A DNA stretch of 64,000 bases from Streptomyces sp. CGMCC 4.7035 (GCF_031583065.1 NZ_CP134053.1:6179001-6243000), one strand, 5' to 3'. Shown: positions 1 through 9,149, counted from the stretch's first letter. A program made the numbers and translations. The notes: generated by a model from the letters alone, not told the origin.

Positions 1-237
1 CGTACCGCACGCCTCTTCTCGGCCCCCCGCGATCTTCGCAAGACACGCATGGACCCACTGTCGGTCCCCTCCCCCGCATCCGCGATGTGTGGTGTGCCAC
101 CTGGCGGAACCATCGTCCCGTTCCACGGCGTTTTTACAGGTCGACGCGTGCGTGGCCGATTTCCGGGCGTACGCGCGCGCGGCTGATCACTGCGCTCCCG
201 CCGCGCGTACTAGGGGGTCCCAGAGAAAGGCGGCTCC
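1..237. other. Left-edge intergenic sequence, no gene seen
   Basis: No convincing reading frame ends or begins here apart from the short leader of the next gene. An AGAAAGG ribosome-binding site just before 238 belongs to the serine protease that follows. I see no repeat, RNA gene or strong hairpin. Confidence 0.5.
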
Positions 238-1422
238 GTGGACCTGCTCGACATCCTGCTGATGCTGGTGATCCTGGCCTACGCCGCGTCCGGCTATCGG
301 CGCGGACTGGTGGCCGGCTGCGTCTCCCTGGCCGGTTTCGTGGGCGGTGCCGTCGTCGGGGTGTGGGTCCTGCCGTGGGTGATGAACCTGGTGGCGCGGG
401 GGACGACGGCGGCGACCGTGGCCGCCGTGTGCACGGTGCTGGTCCCGGCGGTGGTGGGCCATGAGCTGGCGGCTCGCCTCGCGCTGAAGCTGCGGCGCGA
501 ACTGGACCGCGGGCCGCTGCGGGTGGCCGACGGGATCGGTGGGGCCGCGGCGAACACGCTGGCCGTGCTGCTCGTGGCGTGGGTGGCCGCGAGCGTCCTC
601 GGTGCCTCCTCCTCCCCGCTGGTCACGGAGGCGATACGGGACTCCAGGCTGCTGGGCGCCGTGCAGAACGCGATGCCGGACACCACCCCGACCTGGTTCT
701 CCCGGGCCACGTCCGCGCTCACCCAGGCGGGCTTCCCGCAGGTCTTCAACCCCTTCGAGAACGAACCGGCGACCGGGGTCGCCAAGCCCTCCGGGGACAA
801 CGTCACGGCGAGCGCGACGAACGCCGCCAAGCTCAGCACGGTCAAGATCGAGGGCGCCGCGGGCGACCAGGGCCGCGAGGGCAGCGGCTTCGTGTACGCG
901 GCGCGGCACGTGATGACCAACGCCCATGTGGTGGCGGGCATCGACGACCCGGCCGTACGGATCGGCGGCGTCGGTCCCGCGTACAGGGCCCGGGTGGTGC
1001 TCTTCGACCCCGAGCGGGACGTGGCCGTGCTGTACGTGCCCGATCTGCACGCGCCTGTCCTGCGCTTCGACGACGGCGCGGAGCGGGGCGACGCGGCCGT
1101 GGTCGCGGGGTATCCGCAGGACGGAGACCTGACGCTGCGGGCCGCGACGGTCGCGAACCGGATCCGCGCCAACGGCCAGAACATCTACAGCACGGACACC
1201 GTCACCCGGGAGATCTACTCGATCCGCTCGACGGTCCTGCCCGGCAACTCCGGCGGCCCGCTGCTCACCACCGACGGCGAGGTCTACGGCGTGGTCTTCG
1301 CCCGCTCCACCTCGGACCAGGAGACGGGGTACGTCCTGACGGCGGCCGAGGTCGCGAGCGACGCGAAGCGCGCGACGCGGGCCACGACGCCGGTGGACAC
1401 GGGCGACCTCGTCACGTCCTGA
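238..1422 (+). CDS. Membrane-anchored trypsin-like serine protease, CvpA-like N-terminus (MarP type)
   Basis: A 394-residue protein starting at GTG 238, preceded by AGAAAGG. Residues 1 to about 150 are four hydrophobic segments of the CvpA/colicin-V-production type; the rest is a chymotrypsin-fold protease. The catalytic triad is visible: His230 in TNAHVV, Asp261 in ERDVAVLYV and Ser338 in PGNSGGP. This architecture is that of mycobacterial MarP, a periplasmic-side protease that activates cell-wall hydrolases under acid stress. By analogy it would cleave envelope proteins outside the membrane; the substrate is unknown. It reads alone, with a GNAT gene convergent downstream. Confidence 0.87.
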   Translation: MDLLDILLMLVILAYAASGYRRGLVAGCVSLAGFVGGAVVGVWVLPWVMNLVARGTTAATVAAVCTVLVPAVVGHELAARLALKLRRELDRGPLRVADGIGGAAANTLAVLLVAWVAASVLGASSSPLVTEAIRDSRLLGAVQNAMPDTTPTWFSRATSALTQAGFPQVFNPFENEPATGVAKPSGDNVTASATNAAKLSTVKIEGAAGDQGREGSGFVYAARHVMTNAHVVAGIDDPAVRIGGVGPAYRARVVLFDPERDVAVLYVPDLHAPVLRFDDGAERGDAAVVAGYPQDGDLTLRAATVANRIRANGQNIYSTDTVTREIYSIRSTVLPGNSGGPLLTTDGEVYGVVFARSTSDQETGYVLTAAEVASDAKRATRATTPVDTGDLVTS

Positions 1423-1481
1423 GTCACGGGAAGTGCCCGAGGGTCCAGGGAACGCCCGAAGGTCCAGCGAACGCCCGAGCG

Positions 1482-1979
1482 TTACAGGGAGCGCCCCATG
1501 AGCACGTCGTCGACGTACTCGCCCTCGATCAGGAACTCCTCGGGGAGGATCCCCTCCACCACGAACCCCTCGGACTCGTAGAGCCCCCGGGCCGGGGCGT
1601 TGTGTCCGAGGACGCGCAGGGTGATGCGGCGCGCTCCGCGCCGCCGGGCCTCGTCCTGCGCGGCGCGCAGCAACGCCCGGCCGATCCCGGCGCCGCGCGC
1701 CTCGTCGGCGACGGCCAGTCCCTGGATCTGCCGGACGTGGGAGTTGCACGCCAGCGGCGTCGGGAACGCCAGCTTGATGTAGCCGACGACCGCGCCGTCG
1801 AGCTCGGCGACGAGGTGGTCCCGCGGCCCGAACCGCTCGTTGAAGAAGGGCTGGTACGGCGGCTGAGGGCGCGGCTGGACGGCGTGCAGCGGAGACCAGG
1901 TGTCACGGTCCAGCCGACCGAGTACCTCCTCGTCGTCGGACGTGGCCAGACGTATGTGCGGAATCGGCATGAGGGTCAC
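1482..1979 (-). CDS. GNAT-family N-acetyltransferase
   Basis: A 165-residue protein with a complete GNAT fold: strand-rich N-terminus, the acetyl-CoA pyrophosphate loop RGAGIG preceded by QIQGLAV at about residues 85-100, and the C-terminal NAPARGLYESEGF segment typical of motif B. It would transfer an acetyl group from acetyl-CoA to an unknown small molecule or protein N-terminus in the cytoplasm. The start may be GTG at 1979 or ATG at 1970; neither has a strong ribosome-binding site. It converges on the MarP-like gene. Substrate cannot be predicted from sequence. Confidence 0.8.
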   Translation of the reverse strand: MTLMPIPHIRLATSDDEEVLGRLDRDTWSPLHAVQPRPQPPYQPFFNERFGPRDHLVAELDGAVVGYIKLAFPTPLACNSHVRQIQGLAVADEARGAGIGRALLRAAQDEARRRGARRITLRVLGHNAPARGLYESEGFVVEGILPEEFLIEGEYVDDVLMGRSL

Positions 1980-2083
1980 TGTACGGCGGGGGTCCGACGA
2001 CCTGCCCGGTGGTTTCGGGGTGGCCGGGCGGGTCGGGCGAGGGGTGCGGCGTGCGGGAGGGGCACGGCGTGCAGGATGGGCAC

Positions 2084-2986
2084 ATGGAACGTTCCCGAAT
2101 CGCCGTGGCCGGTGCGTCCGGTCTCATCGGCAGTGCCCTGGTGCGGTCGCTGGTCGCGGACGGGCACGAGGTGGTGCGCCTGGTGCGCCGCGGGGCCCGG
2201 AGCGAAGACGAGGTCTGCTGGGATCCCGAAGGGCAGTATGTGGACACGGCCGGGCTCGCCGGGTGCGACGCCGTGGTCAATCTGGCGGGGGCCGGGGTCG
2301 GCGACCGCCGCTGGACGGACGCGTACAAGAAGACGCTGCGCGACAGCCGGGTGCTCGGCACGGAGGCGCTCGCGCAGGCCGTGGCCTCCCTGCCCGAGCC
2401 GCCGCGTGTGTTCGTGAGCGGCAGTGCGATCGGCTACTACGGCGACACCGGGGACCGGGCGGTCGACGAGGAGGCACCGCCCGGGGACGGCTTCCTGCCC
2501 TCGCTGTGCGTGGAGTGGGAAGAGGCGGCGGCGGCCGCGCGGGCGGCGGGCGTCCGCACGGTGTTCGTGCGCACGGGCCTGGTGGTGGCCCGCGGGGGCG
2601 GTGCCTGGGGGCGGCTGTTCCCGCTGTTCCAGGCGGGGCTCGGCGGGCGGATGGGCGACGGGCGCCAGTACTGGTCGTACATCTCGCTGTACGACGAGGT
2701 CGCGGCGATCCGCCATCTCATCTCCACCGAGGGGCTGTCCGGGCCGTTCAATCTGACGGCTCCCGAGCCGCTGACGAACAGTGAGATCACGGCGGCGATG
2801 GGGCGCGTGCTGCACCGTCCGACGCTCTTCTCGGTGCCCGCGCCGGTGTTGCGGGCCGCGCTCGGCGAGATGGCCGGGGACGTGCTCGGCAGCGCGCGGG
2901 TGCTGCCGACGCGCCTTGTGGAGTCCGGTTTCTCGTTCACGTTCCCGGACATCGAGGAGGCGCTTCGGGCGGCCCTGCGGCAGTAG
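2084..2986 (+). CDS. TIGR01777-family NAD(P)-binding epimerase-like protein (SulA/YfcH type)
   Basis: A 300-residue extended short-chain dehydrogenase-like protein. The Rossmann glycine motif GASGLIGSAL lies at about residues 8-17, and the family signature SGSAIGYYGDTGD at about residue 110, followed by the C-terminal DUF1731-like end. The reading frame is open from 2009, but ATG 2084 places the Rossmann strand right at the N-terminus as in homologues, so I chose it. Family members bind NADP but their substrate is not established. It is a single gene divergent from the GNAT gene. Confidence 0.82.
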   Translation: MERSRIAVAGASGLIGSALVRSLVADGHEVVRLVRRGARSEDEVCWDPEGQYVDTAGLAGCDAVVNLAGAGVGDRRWTDAYKKTLRDSRVLGTEALAQAVASLPEPPRVFVSGSAIGYYGDTGDRAVDEEAPPGDGFLPSLCVEWEEAAAAARAAGVRTVFVRTGLVVARGGGAWGRLFPLFQAGLGGRMGDGRQYWSYISLYDEVAAIRHLISTEGLSGPFNLTAPEPLTNSEITAAMGRVLHRPTLFSVPAPVLRAALGEMAGDVLGSARVLPTRLVESGFSFTFPDIEEALRAALRQ

Positions 2987-3210
2987 TCCCGGAGTGTTCC
3001 GGCGGTAGCTCCGGACGGCGCCCCGGTGCCGGCAACGGCGACCCGGGGTTCCCGTTTTCGACCATATGCGACCGCCGTGCGACCGTGCCCTGTTCATGCG
3101 CGACTCCCCTTGACCGTCGCCGAACCTACCCTCGATTCGAACTCGGGTATTCCTCACGTCTGTTGGGGGCATGACGTCTCCACCGGCCGCACAACCTCGA
3201 GGAGGGGCAC
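2987..3210. other. Intergenic, 224 bp
   Basis: No gene or strong hairpin seen. It must carry the promoter of the following oxidoreductase, whose GAGGAGGGG ribosome-binding site lies just before 3211. Confidence 0.4.
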
Positions 3211-4758
3211 GTGCTAGAGCCCGTGTATCAGGCGGACGTCGTCATCGTGGGGGCCGGGGTCGCCGGCCTCGCGGCGGCCCACCGGCTGACCAGCGCAGGA
3301 GTGACGACCGCAGTCGTCGAGGCCGCCCACTGCGTCGGCGGCCGCATGTCGACCGAGAAGGTCGACGGCTTCCGGCTCGACCGCATCGGACAGCTCCTGT
3401 CCACGTCGTATCCCGAACTGTGCCTGACCCCAGGGCTCGACGAGCTCGTCCTGCGCCCCTTCGCGCCGGGCGTCCTGGTGCACAGCGAGGGGCGACATCA
3501 CCGCGTGGGCGCCCCCTTGACGGGAGGGGGCGCGGGGGGCGCACGGAGCGCACTCAGCGCTGTACGCGCCCTGGCAAGTGCTCCCCGCGTAACGCCCGCG
3601 CCCGGAGCGGGAAGCGATGCGCCCGGGGCGCGGCTGCCGGGAGTGCGGTCGATCGGGCCGCGGACGGCGCGGTCGAGGGCAGCGGGGGCGCGCTCGGCCG
3701 AGTGGCGGTCCGACGGGCCGCTCGGCGGTGCCATGGACCAGGCCGGCGACCGTGCCCAGTCCTTCGGGCCGCCGCGCTCCCCCCTTCTCGGCTTCGCTCG
3801 AACGGGGGGATCCCCACGCCCCCTCCGCATCGTCGCGCCCCTGAGGCTGCGCGCCGAGCTCGCGCGGATCGCCGCCACGCCCCTGGAACGGCTGCTGGCC
3901 CGGCCCGAGTTGCCCGCGGGGCGCGCGCTCGCGGCCCGTGGGATCCCCGCCCGTACCGTGGACGGCTTTCTGCGGCCGCTGCTCGCCGCCCTGCTGTGCG
4001 ACCCGGAACTGACCACGTCGAGCCGCTGCGCCGACCTCGCGCTGCACGCCTTCGCGAGCGGCCGGCTGTGCGTACCGGAGGGCGGGGCGGAGGTCCTGCC
4101 GGAGCTGCTGGCACGGGCGCTGCCGCCGGGTACGGTGCACACGGGGGTCCGGGTGACCTCGGTCTCCACCACCTCGGTGACCACCGCCGAGCACGGTGAA
4201 TTCCGCTGCGCCGCCGTTCTGGTGGCCACCGACGCGCACACCGCCGCCGAGCTGCTGCCCGGTCTGCGGGTGCCGGACTTCCATCCCGTCACCGTCGTCC
4301 ACCACACCACGGACGAGCCGCCGTCGACCGGTGCGTCGCTGCTGCTCGACGCGGACCGCGGCGGGCCGGTGGCGCACACCGCGGTCGTCAGCCACGTGGA
4401 CCCGTCCCGGGCGCCCGCGGGCCGCGCCTTGATCTCCTCGACGGTCCTCGGTCCGCCGCCCGACGACGTCGACGGCGCCGTACGGGCCCACCTGGCGCGC
4501 CTGTACGGCACTTCGACCGCGCGCTGGGAGACGCTCGCCGTGCGCCACACCGCACGGGCCGTGCCGGCGATGCGGCCACCGCACGACCGGCGCCGGCCGG
4601 TACGGCTGCTGGCCGGGCTGTACGTGTGCGGCGACCACCGCGACACGAGCACGGTCCAGGGCGCGCTGCACTCCGGACGCCGGGCCGCGTCCGCCGTGCT
4701 CGCGGACCTGGGCGCGGGCCCGATGAACATCGCGGAACCGCTGCGCACGGCGGCCTAG
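3211..4758 (+). CDS. FAD-dependent amine-oxidase-like oxidoreductase with a low-complexity insertion
   Basis: A 515-residue flavoprotein starting at GTG 3211 behind a strong GAGGAGGGG site. The N-terminus has the FAD-binding motif VVIVGAGVAGLAAA and the GGR motif (VGGRMST); the C-terminus has the second FAD contact, GLYVCGDHRDTSTVQGALHSG. The family (phytoene desaturase / amine oxidase fold) oxidises C-C or C-N bonds; the substrate here is unknown. Residues about 105-215 are an Ala/Arg/Gly/Ser/Pro-rich stretch not expected in the fold, and contain an in-frame copy of a palindromic Streptomyces repeat (3777-3817). This may be a tolerated insertion or a sign of decay. Confidence 0.75.
   Translation: MLEPVYQADVVIVGAGVAGLAAAHRLTSAGVTTAVVEAAHCVGGRMSTEKVDGFRLDRIGQLLSTSYPELCLTPGLDELVLRPFAPGVLVHSEGRHHRVGAPLTGGGAGGARSALSAVRALASAPRVTPAPGAGSDAPGARLPGVRSIGPRTARSRAAGARSAEWRSDGPLGGAMDQAGDRAQSFGPPRSPLLGFARTGGSPRPLRIVAPLRLRAELARIAATPLERLLARPELPAGRALAARGIPARTVDGFLRPLLAALLCDPELTTSSRCADLALHAFASGRLCVPEGGAEVLPELLARALPPGTVHTGVRVTSVSTTSVTTAEHGEFRCAAVLVATDAHTAAELLPGLRVPDFHPVTVVHHTTDEPPSTGASLLLDADRGGPVAHTAVVSHVDPSRAPAGRALISSTVLGPPPDDVDGAVRAHLARLYGTSTARWETLAVRHTARAVPAMRPPHDRRRPVRLLAGLYVCGDHRDTSTVQGALHSGRRAASAVLADLGAGPMNIAEPLRTAA
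3777..3817 (+). repeat. Palindromic repeat, family A copy 1, inside a coding region
   Basis: About 41 bp resembling a C-rich arm, a TCGGCTTCGCTCGA core and a G-rich arm that pairs with the first. The same family occurs, inverted, at 53603-53649 and 57218-57262. Here it lies in the FAD oxidoreductase and is translated as LLGFARTGGSP. The amylopullulanase copy is translated in the same frame as ALGYARAGGTP. Confidence 0.8.
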
Positions 4759-4806
4759 GCGCTCCGCTGGAAGGAGGTCCGTCACCTGCGAGCGCGTTGT
4801 GGCTGG

Positions 4807-4838
4807 TCGCGCAGTTCCCCGCGCCCCTTTGGGGCGCT
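4807..4838 (+). repeat. Interspersed repeat, family B copy 1
   Basis: Contains CGCAGTTCCCCGCGCCCC followed by a short GGGGCGC arm that can pair with GCGCCCC. Three further copies lie at 10397-10420, 10421-10440 and 10492-10520. It sits just after the FAD oxidoreductase stop, where it could form a weak terminator hairpin. Confidence 0.8.
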
Positions 4839-4932
4839 GTCGAACCGCACCGGAGATCAGCGAACCCACTTGGCTCCTGCCGTCGAACTCCCGTTGCCGG
4901 GCAGGCGGGAGTTCGACGACAGGGCCTGGGGC

Positions 4933-6369
4933 TCAGTGCAGCGCCGCGACCTTGTCGCGGTAGCCGCGCACCGGCGCCGCGTCCCTGTACGGCTCCAGGC
5001 GGCGCTCGAAGTCGCGTACGTACTCGACCGCCCGCACCGACCGCATCTCCGAGGCCTGCCCGGCGGCCTCGGCCGCCAACAGGCAGGCCTGGTCCAGCTC
5101 GCCGAGGCCGAGCCGCGCCGTGGCGAGCACGACCCGGCAGAACAGCCGGCTACGGGCGTAGCCGGGCGCCCGCAGCTGCAGCGAGCGCTCGGCGTGCTGG
5201 ACCGCGGCCCGGTACTGCTGCAGGTCCCGGTGGCAGTGTCCGAACTCGTCGGCGAGCTGCGCCTCGTCGAAGAACCGTGCCCAGTACGGGGCTTCGTCGC
5301 CGGTCCGGGCGGACTCCAGTGCCCGCTCGGCCCGCACCAGCGAGGCCGTGCACGCCCGTACCTCGCCGAGCACGCCGTGTCCGCGCGCCTCGACGGCGTG
5401 CAGCAGCGCCTGGACGACGGGCGGCGCCGAGGTACCGACGCCCTGCTGCGCCACGCGCGCGAGTTGCACGGCCTCGCGCCCGTGGCCGAGGTAGACGGCC
5501 TGACGGCTCATCGTGACCAGCACATACGCCCCGTACATCCGGTCCCCGGCCGCCTGCGCGAGCCGCAGTGCCTGGACGAAGTAGCGCTGGGCGAGACCGT
5601 GCGCGCCGATGTCGTACGACGTCCAGCCCGCGAGCCGGGTCAGATCGGCGGCCGCCGCGAACAGGCGGCGGCCCGTCTGCTCACCGTAGGTCCCGCGGAG
5701 CATCGGCTCGGCCTCGTGCTCCAGGTAGCGCACGAGCGCCTGGCGGGCGTGGCCGCCGCCGTAGGCGTGGTCGAGGGCGCGGAAGAGTTCGCCGACCGAG
5801 CGCAGCGCGGCGATGTCACCACCGCTGACCTTCTGGCCGGCACCCCGCTCGGACTGGCCGCGCTGCCGGGGCACGACGGGGCGGCCCTGGGCGGGGACGC
5901 GGGGGGCGGCCTCACCGCGGGTCACCTTGTCGTCGGCCCGGCCGATCAGCCAGTCCCGGCTGGGCACGACGAGCCCGGCCGGGGTGAAGGCGATCTTGCG
6001 CAGCTCGGCGTGGCTGCCGGAGTCCTTGCGCCACAGCCCGCTGACGATGTCGACGGCCTCCTCGGGGGTGGCGGCGAACTCCAGGCCCGCGTACACCGGG
6101 GCACAGGCGTCGAGCCCGAGGTCCTGTGCGGTGAGCCGGCGTCCGAGCCGCCGCGTGAACACCTCGGCGATGAGCGCGGGTGTGGTGCCGCGCGGCTGCT
6201 GTCCGCGCAGCCATCGCGTCACGGATGTCTTGTCGTATCTGAGATCGAGCCCGTGTTCGAGGCCTAGCTGGTCGACGCGACGGGCGAGACCTGCGTTGGA
6301 GAACCCCGCTTCTGCGATGAGCGCGGCGAGCTGTCGGTTGGGGGTGCGCTGCGCGGGTCGTTCCGTCAT
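4933..6369 (-). CDS. XRE-type helix-turn-helix regulator with TPR-like C-terminus
   Basis: A 478-residue protein. The first ~80 residues are a helix-turn-helix of the kind that begins many Streptomyces regulators (LAALIAEAGFSNAGLARRV ... DKTSVTRWLRGQQP). The rest is helical and rich in Ala/Leu/Arg, with TPR-like segments such as YFVQALRLAQAAGDRMYGAYVL. The layout resembles the NsdA family of developmental repressors, but I cannot assign orthology. It is divergent from lipB across about 300 bp containing a perfect inverted repeat that could be its operator. Ligand and targets are unknown. Confidence 0.75.
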   Translation of the reverse strand: MTERPAQRTPNRQLAALIAEAGFSNAGLARRVDQLGLEHGLDLRYDKTSVTRWLRGQQPRGTTPALIAEVFTRRLGRRLTAQDLGLDACAPVYAGLEFAATPEEAVDIVSGLWRKDSGSHAELRKIAFTPAGLVVPSRDWLIGRADDKVTRGEAAPRVPAQGRPVVPRQRGQSERGAGQKVSGGDIAALRSVGELFRALDHAYGGGHARQALVRYLEHEAEPMLRGTYGEQTGRRLFAAAADLTRLAGWTSYDIGAHGLAQRYFVQALRLAQAAGDRMYGAYVLVTMSRQAVYLGHGREAVQLARVAQQGVGTSAPPVVQALLHAVEARGHGVLGEVRACTASLVRAERALESARTGDEAPYWARFFDEAQLADEFGHCHRDLQQYRAAVQHAERSLQLRAPGYARSRLFCRVVLATARLGLGELDQACLLAAEAAGQASEMRSVRAVEYVRDFERRLEPYRDAAPVRGYRDKVAALH

Positions 6370-6667
6370 CTGCGGTGCGGTCTCCTGCCTTTCGGGCCTC
6401 TGCGGCGGCCTCGGGGAGGGGCAGGTGCCTCCCCCGGTCGCCGCGGTACCCGGATCGCCTGTGAACAGCCCTTATGGCCACGTGGACGGCGCGAATGTAG
6501 CGGAGAGTGAGCACGCGATCGCACAGTTCACTGCCCTTTCATCCGATCGTGTGAGGATTACTCGATCGGGCTGACGGGCGCGACCGGACGGCACCGGTTC
6601 GGCGGGGGGACGTACAGTGGCGTGGGCGCCTTTCGCGCCTTACGAAGCTTCTAGGGAGGCGCTTGCC
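6370..6667. other. Divergent promoter region between XRE regulator and lipB
   Basis: About 300 bp with no gene. It contains the inverted repeat at 6543-6569 and the lipB ribosome-binding site AGGGAGG near 6652. Promoters for both flanking genes should lie here. Confidence 0.5.
6543..6569. promoter_or_regulatory. Perfect 7-bp inverted repeat, candidate operator
   Basis: CCGATCG at 6543-6549 and CGATCGG at 6563-6569 form a perfect inverted repeat with a 13-bp spacer, in the divergent promoter region. It may bind the XRE regulator; this is inferred from position only. Confidence 0.4.
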
Positions 6668-7465
6668 GTGAGTGAGTTGCGGTTCGTCCGTATGGGGTTC
6701 GGGGCTCAGGCCGTCGAGTACCAGGAGGCCTGGGACGAGCAGCGCCGGGTGCACGCCGCCCGCTTCGCGGACGAGATCCCGGACACCTGCCTGCTCCTTG
6801 AGCACCCCCCGGTCTACACGGCGGGCCGGCGCACGGCGGACGACGAGCGCCCCCTGGACGGCACGCCGGTGATCGACGTGGACCGCGGCGGCAAGATCAC
6901 CTGGCACGGCCCGGGCCAGCTGGTGGGCTACCCGATCCAGAAGCTCCCGCGCCCGGTGGACGTGGTGGCGCACGTCCGGCGTCTGGAGGAGGCGCTGATC
7001 CGCACGTGCGCGGAGTTCGGCCTGGAGACCACCCGGGTCGAGGGCCGCAGCGGCGTATGGGTCCTCGGCGACCCGGTGGAGCAGCGGCCGTCGCTGGGCG
7101 GGCTGTCGCTGGACTTCGACCCTCGGTTGACGGACGAGGAGTTCGACCCGCGGTTGAACGGCCCGGAGTACGCCCCCTCCAACGCCGGCCAGCGCCGGGA
7201 GGACCGCAAGATCGCGGCGATCGGCATCCGCGTCGCCAAGGGCGTCACGATGCACGGCTTCGCGCTGAACGTGAACCCGGACAACGCGTGGTTCGACAGG
7301 ATCATCCCGTGCGGGATCCGTGACGCGGGCGTCACGTCGCTGGCGAACGAGCTGAAGCGAGACGTGACGATCGCGGAGGTCCTGCCGGTGGCGGAACGGC
7401 ATCTGCGGGACGTCCTGGAGAACGCGGAGCTGAAGCCGCGCGAGATCGAACGGGCCTCGGCGTAG
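6668..7465 (+). CDS. lipB: Octanoyltransferase LipB
   Basis: Lipoyl(octanoyl) transferase, 265 residues from GTG 6668, chosen because AGGGAGG lies seven bases upstream; the open frame extends back to 6617. It moves octanoate from acyl carrier protein to a Lys of lipoate-dependent enzymes. Family signatures are visible: [27 protein letters not shown], catalytic Lys181 in [10 protein letters not shown] and the nucleophilic Cys215 in [15 protein letters not shown] charged insertion around residues 140-165 is seen in actinobacterial members. lipA lies downstream, but the gap of about 580 bp is filled by tandem repeats, so separate transcription is possible. Confidence 0.95.
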   Translation: MSELRFVRMGFGAQAVEYQEAWDEQRRVHAARFADEIPDTCLLLEHPPVYTAGRRTADDERPLDGTPVIDVDRGGKITWHGPGQLVGYPIQKLPRPVDVVAHVRRLEEALIRTCAEFGLETTRVEGRSGVWVLGDPVEQRPSLGGLSLDFDPRLTDEEFDPRLNGPEYAPSNAGQRREDRKIAAIGIRVAKGVTMHGFALNVNPDNAWFDRIIPCGIRDAGVTSLANELKRDVTIAEVLPVAERHLRDVLENAELKPREIERASA

Positions 7466-7590
7466 CCCGGCGGGCCACCGAAGCACATGTTCTCGCCCCA
7501 GCCGCCCCTGAAAGATTCAGCCCCTCCGACGTTTGAGGAGCGGGGTCCGTGGCGGAGCCCCGGCGGGGGTCCGAGGGGGGAAGCCCCAGC

Positions 7591-7752
7591 GGGAGCCCGA
7601 AGGGACGATGCCCCAACGGGAGCCCGAAGGGACGAAGCCCCAGCGGAGGCCCGAAGGGACGAAGCCCCAGCGGAGGCCCGAAGGGACGAAGCCCCAACGG
7701 GGGCCCGAACGGACGAAGCCCCAGCGGAGGCCCGAACGGACGAAGCCCCGAC
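7591..7752. repeat. 27-bp tandem repeat, six units, between lipB and lipA
   Basis: Six contiguous 27-bp units start at 7591, 7618, 7645, 7672, 7699 and 7726, each with a core like CCCGAAGGGACGAAGCCCC and few substitutions; an imperfect unit precedes at 7565. The 27-bp period keeps several frames open, producing spurious reading frames. There are no unique spacers, so it is not a CRISPR. Confidence 0.9.
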
Positions 7753-7890
7753 GGGGTGCAGGGGCCGAGCCCCGCGGGGGTCCGAGGGGGCGGAGCCCCC
7801 TGGCGGGGTGCAGGGGCCGAGCCCCGCAGGGGTCCGAGGGGGCCGAGCCAGCCCCCCGGGCGGGGTCGAAGGGGCGGAGCCCCTGGAGAC
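7753..7890. repeat. Second GC-rich repeat block (two ~43-bp units plus partial)
   Basis: After the 27-bp array comes a longer unit beginning GGGGTGCAGGGGCCGAGCCC, present twice (near 7753 and 7804) and followed by partial copies. These can form GC-rich hairpins and may end lipB transcription. Confidence 0.7.
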
Positions 7891-8044
7891 GGGACGGGTA
7901 GGGGCGGCGGGGGCGAAAAAAATCCCGGCGCACCCCGGGCAGGGGAATGCACCCCGAAGCCCTCAGGTTGGCCTCGACGCGGGGGCCGATAATCACGGGC
8001 GTACCCTGGTGTACGCCGAAGAATCGAAGCTACAGGGAGCCGAT

Positions 8045-9010
8045 GTGTCCGCAGTCGCACCCGACGGACGCAAGATGCTGCGCCTGGAGGTCCGCAACAG
8101 CCAGACCCCCATCGAGCGCAAGCCCGAGTGGATCAAGACCCGGGCGAAAATGGGTCCCGAGTACACGAAGATGCAGAGCCTCGTGAAGAGCGAGGGCCTG
8201 CACACGGTCTGCCAGGAAGCCGGCTGCCCGAACATCTACGAGTGCTGGGAGGACCGCGAGGCCACCTTCCTCATCGGCGGCGACCAGTGCACCCGGCGCT
8301 GCGACTTCTGCCAGATCGACACGGGCAAGCCCGAGGCGCTCGACCGCGACGAGCCCCGCCGCGTGGGCGAGTCCGTGGTCACCATGGACCTGAACTACGC
8401 CACCATCACCGGCGTCGCCCGCGACGACCTGGAGGACGGCGGTGCCTGGCTGTACGCCGAGACGGTCCGCCAGATCCACCAGCAGACCGCCGGCCGCGAG
8501 GGCGGCCACACCAAGGTCGAGCTGCTCGCCCCCGACTTCAACGCCGTACCGGAGCTGCTGGAGGAGGTCTTCGCCTCCCGCCCCGAGGTCTTCGCCCACA
8601 ACGTCGAGACGGTCCCCCGGATCTTCAAGCGCATCCGCCCCGGCTTCCGCTACGAGCGCTCCCTGAAGGTCATCACCGCGGCCCGCGACTACGGCCTGGT
8701 GACGAAGTCCAACCTCATCCTCGGCATGGGCGAGACCCGCGAGGAGGTCAGCGAGGCGCTCAAGCAGCTGCACGAGGCCGGCTGCGAGCTGATCACCATC
8801 ACGCAGTACCTGCGCCCGAGCGTCCGCCACCACCCCGTGGAGCGCTGGGTCAAGCCGAACGAGTTCGTGGAGCTGAAGGAGGAGGCCGAGCAGATCGGCT
8901 TCTCGGGCGTGATGTCCGGCCCGCTGGTGCGTTCCTCGTACCGCGCCGGCCGGCTGTACCAGATGGCCGTCGAGAAGCGAGGCACGTACGTCGCCTCGCA
9001 GGCCGTCTGA
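8045..9010 (+). CDS. lipA: Lipoyl synthase LipA
   Basis: Radical-SAM lipoyl synthase, 321 residues. It inserts two sulfurs into protein-bound octanoate made by LipB, completing the cofactor of pyruvate and 2-oxoglutarate dehydrogenases and glycine cleavage. Both iron-sulfur clusters are visible: auxiliary cluster Cys56, Cys61, Cys67 (C-x4-C-x5-C) and radical-SAM cluster Cys82, Cys86, Cys89 (C-x3-C-x2-C). The C-terminal RSSYRAG motif, whose Ser ligates the auxiliary cluster, is also present. GTG 8045, preceded by CAGGGAG, gives the normal length; the frame stays open upstream only because of the repeat block. Confidence 0.96.
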   Translation: MSAVAPDGRKMLRLEVRNSQTPIERKPEWIKTRAKMGPEYTKMQSLVKSEGLHTVCQEAGCPNIYECWEDREATFLIGGDQCTRRCDFCQIDTGKPEALDRDEPRRVGESVVTMDLNYATITGVARDDLEDGGAWLYAETVRQIHQQTAGREGGHTKVELLAPDFNAVPELLEEVFASRPEVFAHNVETVPRIFKRIRPGFRYERSLKVITAARDYGLVTKSNLILGMGETREEVSEALKQLHEAGCELITITQYLRPSVRHHPVERWVKPNEFVELKEEAEQIGFSGVMSGPLVRSSYRAGRLYQMAVEKRGTYVASQAV

Positions 9011-9101
9011 TCCCGCCCTCACTGATGGACATGGCACTGCGTGCCAGTTCCCTGCGTGTGAATCCGCGCACAAGCGACTACCGTCCGGTAGTGGCCGATT
9101 G

Positions 9102-9149
9102 ACGCGGCCCCGACCATCCCCGCAGCTAGCGGGCACATCGGGGCCGCGT
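9102..9149 (+). terminator. Terminator after lipA
   Basis: Perfect 12-bp stem (9102-9113 with 9138-9149) and a 24-base loop, followed by CGCGCTTTTC. It lies about 90 bp after the lipA stop and before the promoter of the next small gene. Confidence 0.75.

Noticed and set aside
579..2417. Long reading frame across the MarP-like and GNAT genes
   Set aside because: Arg/Gly-rich composition and overlap with two well-supported genes show it is an artefact of high GC content.
7591..7752. 27-bp repeat array as a CRISPR
   Set aside because: Units are directly contiguous with no unique spacers, and no cas genes are nearby.
7487..8044. N-terminal extension of lipA through the repeats
   Set aside because: The extension encodes only repeat-derived low-complexity sequence; GTG 8045 with a ribosome-binding site gives the family length.
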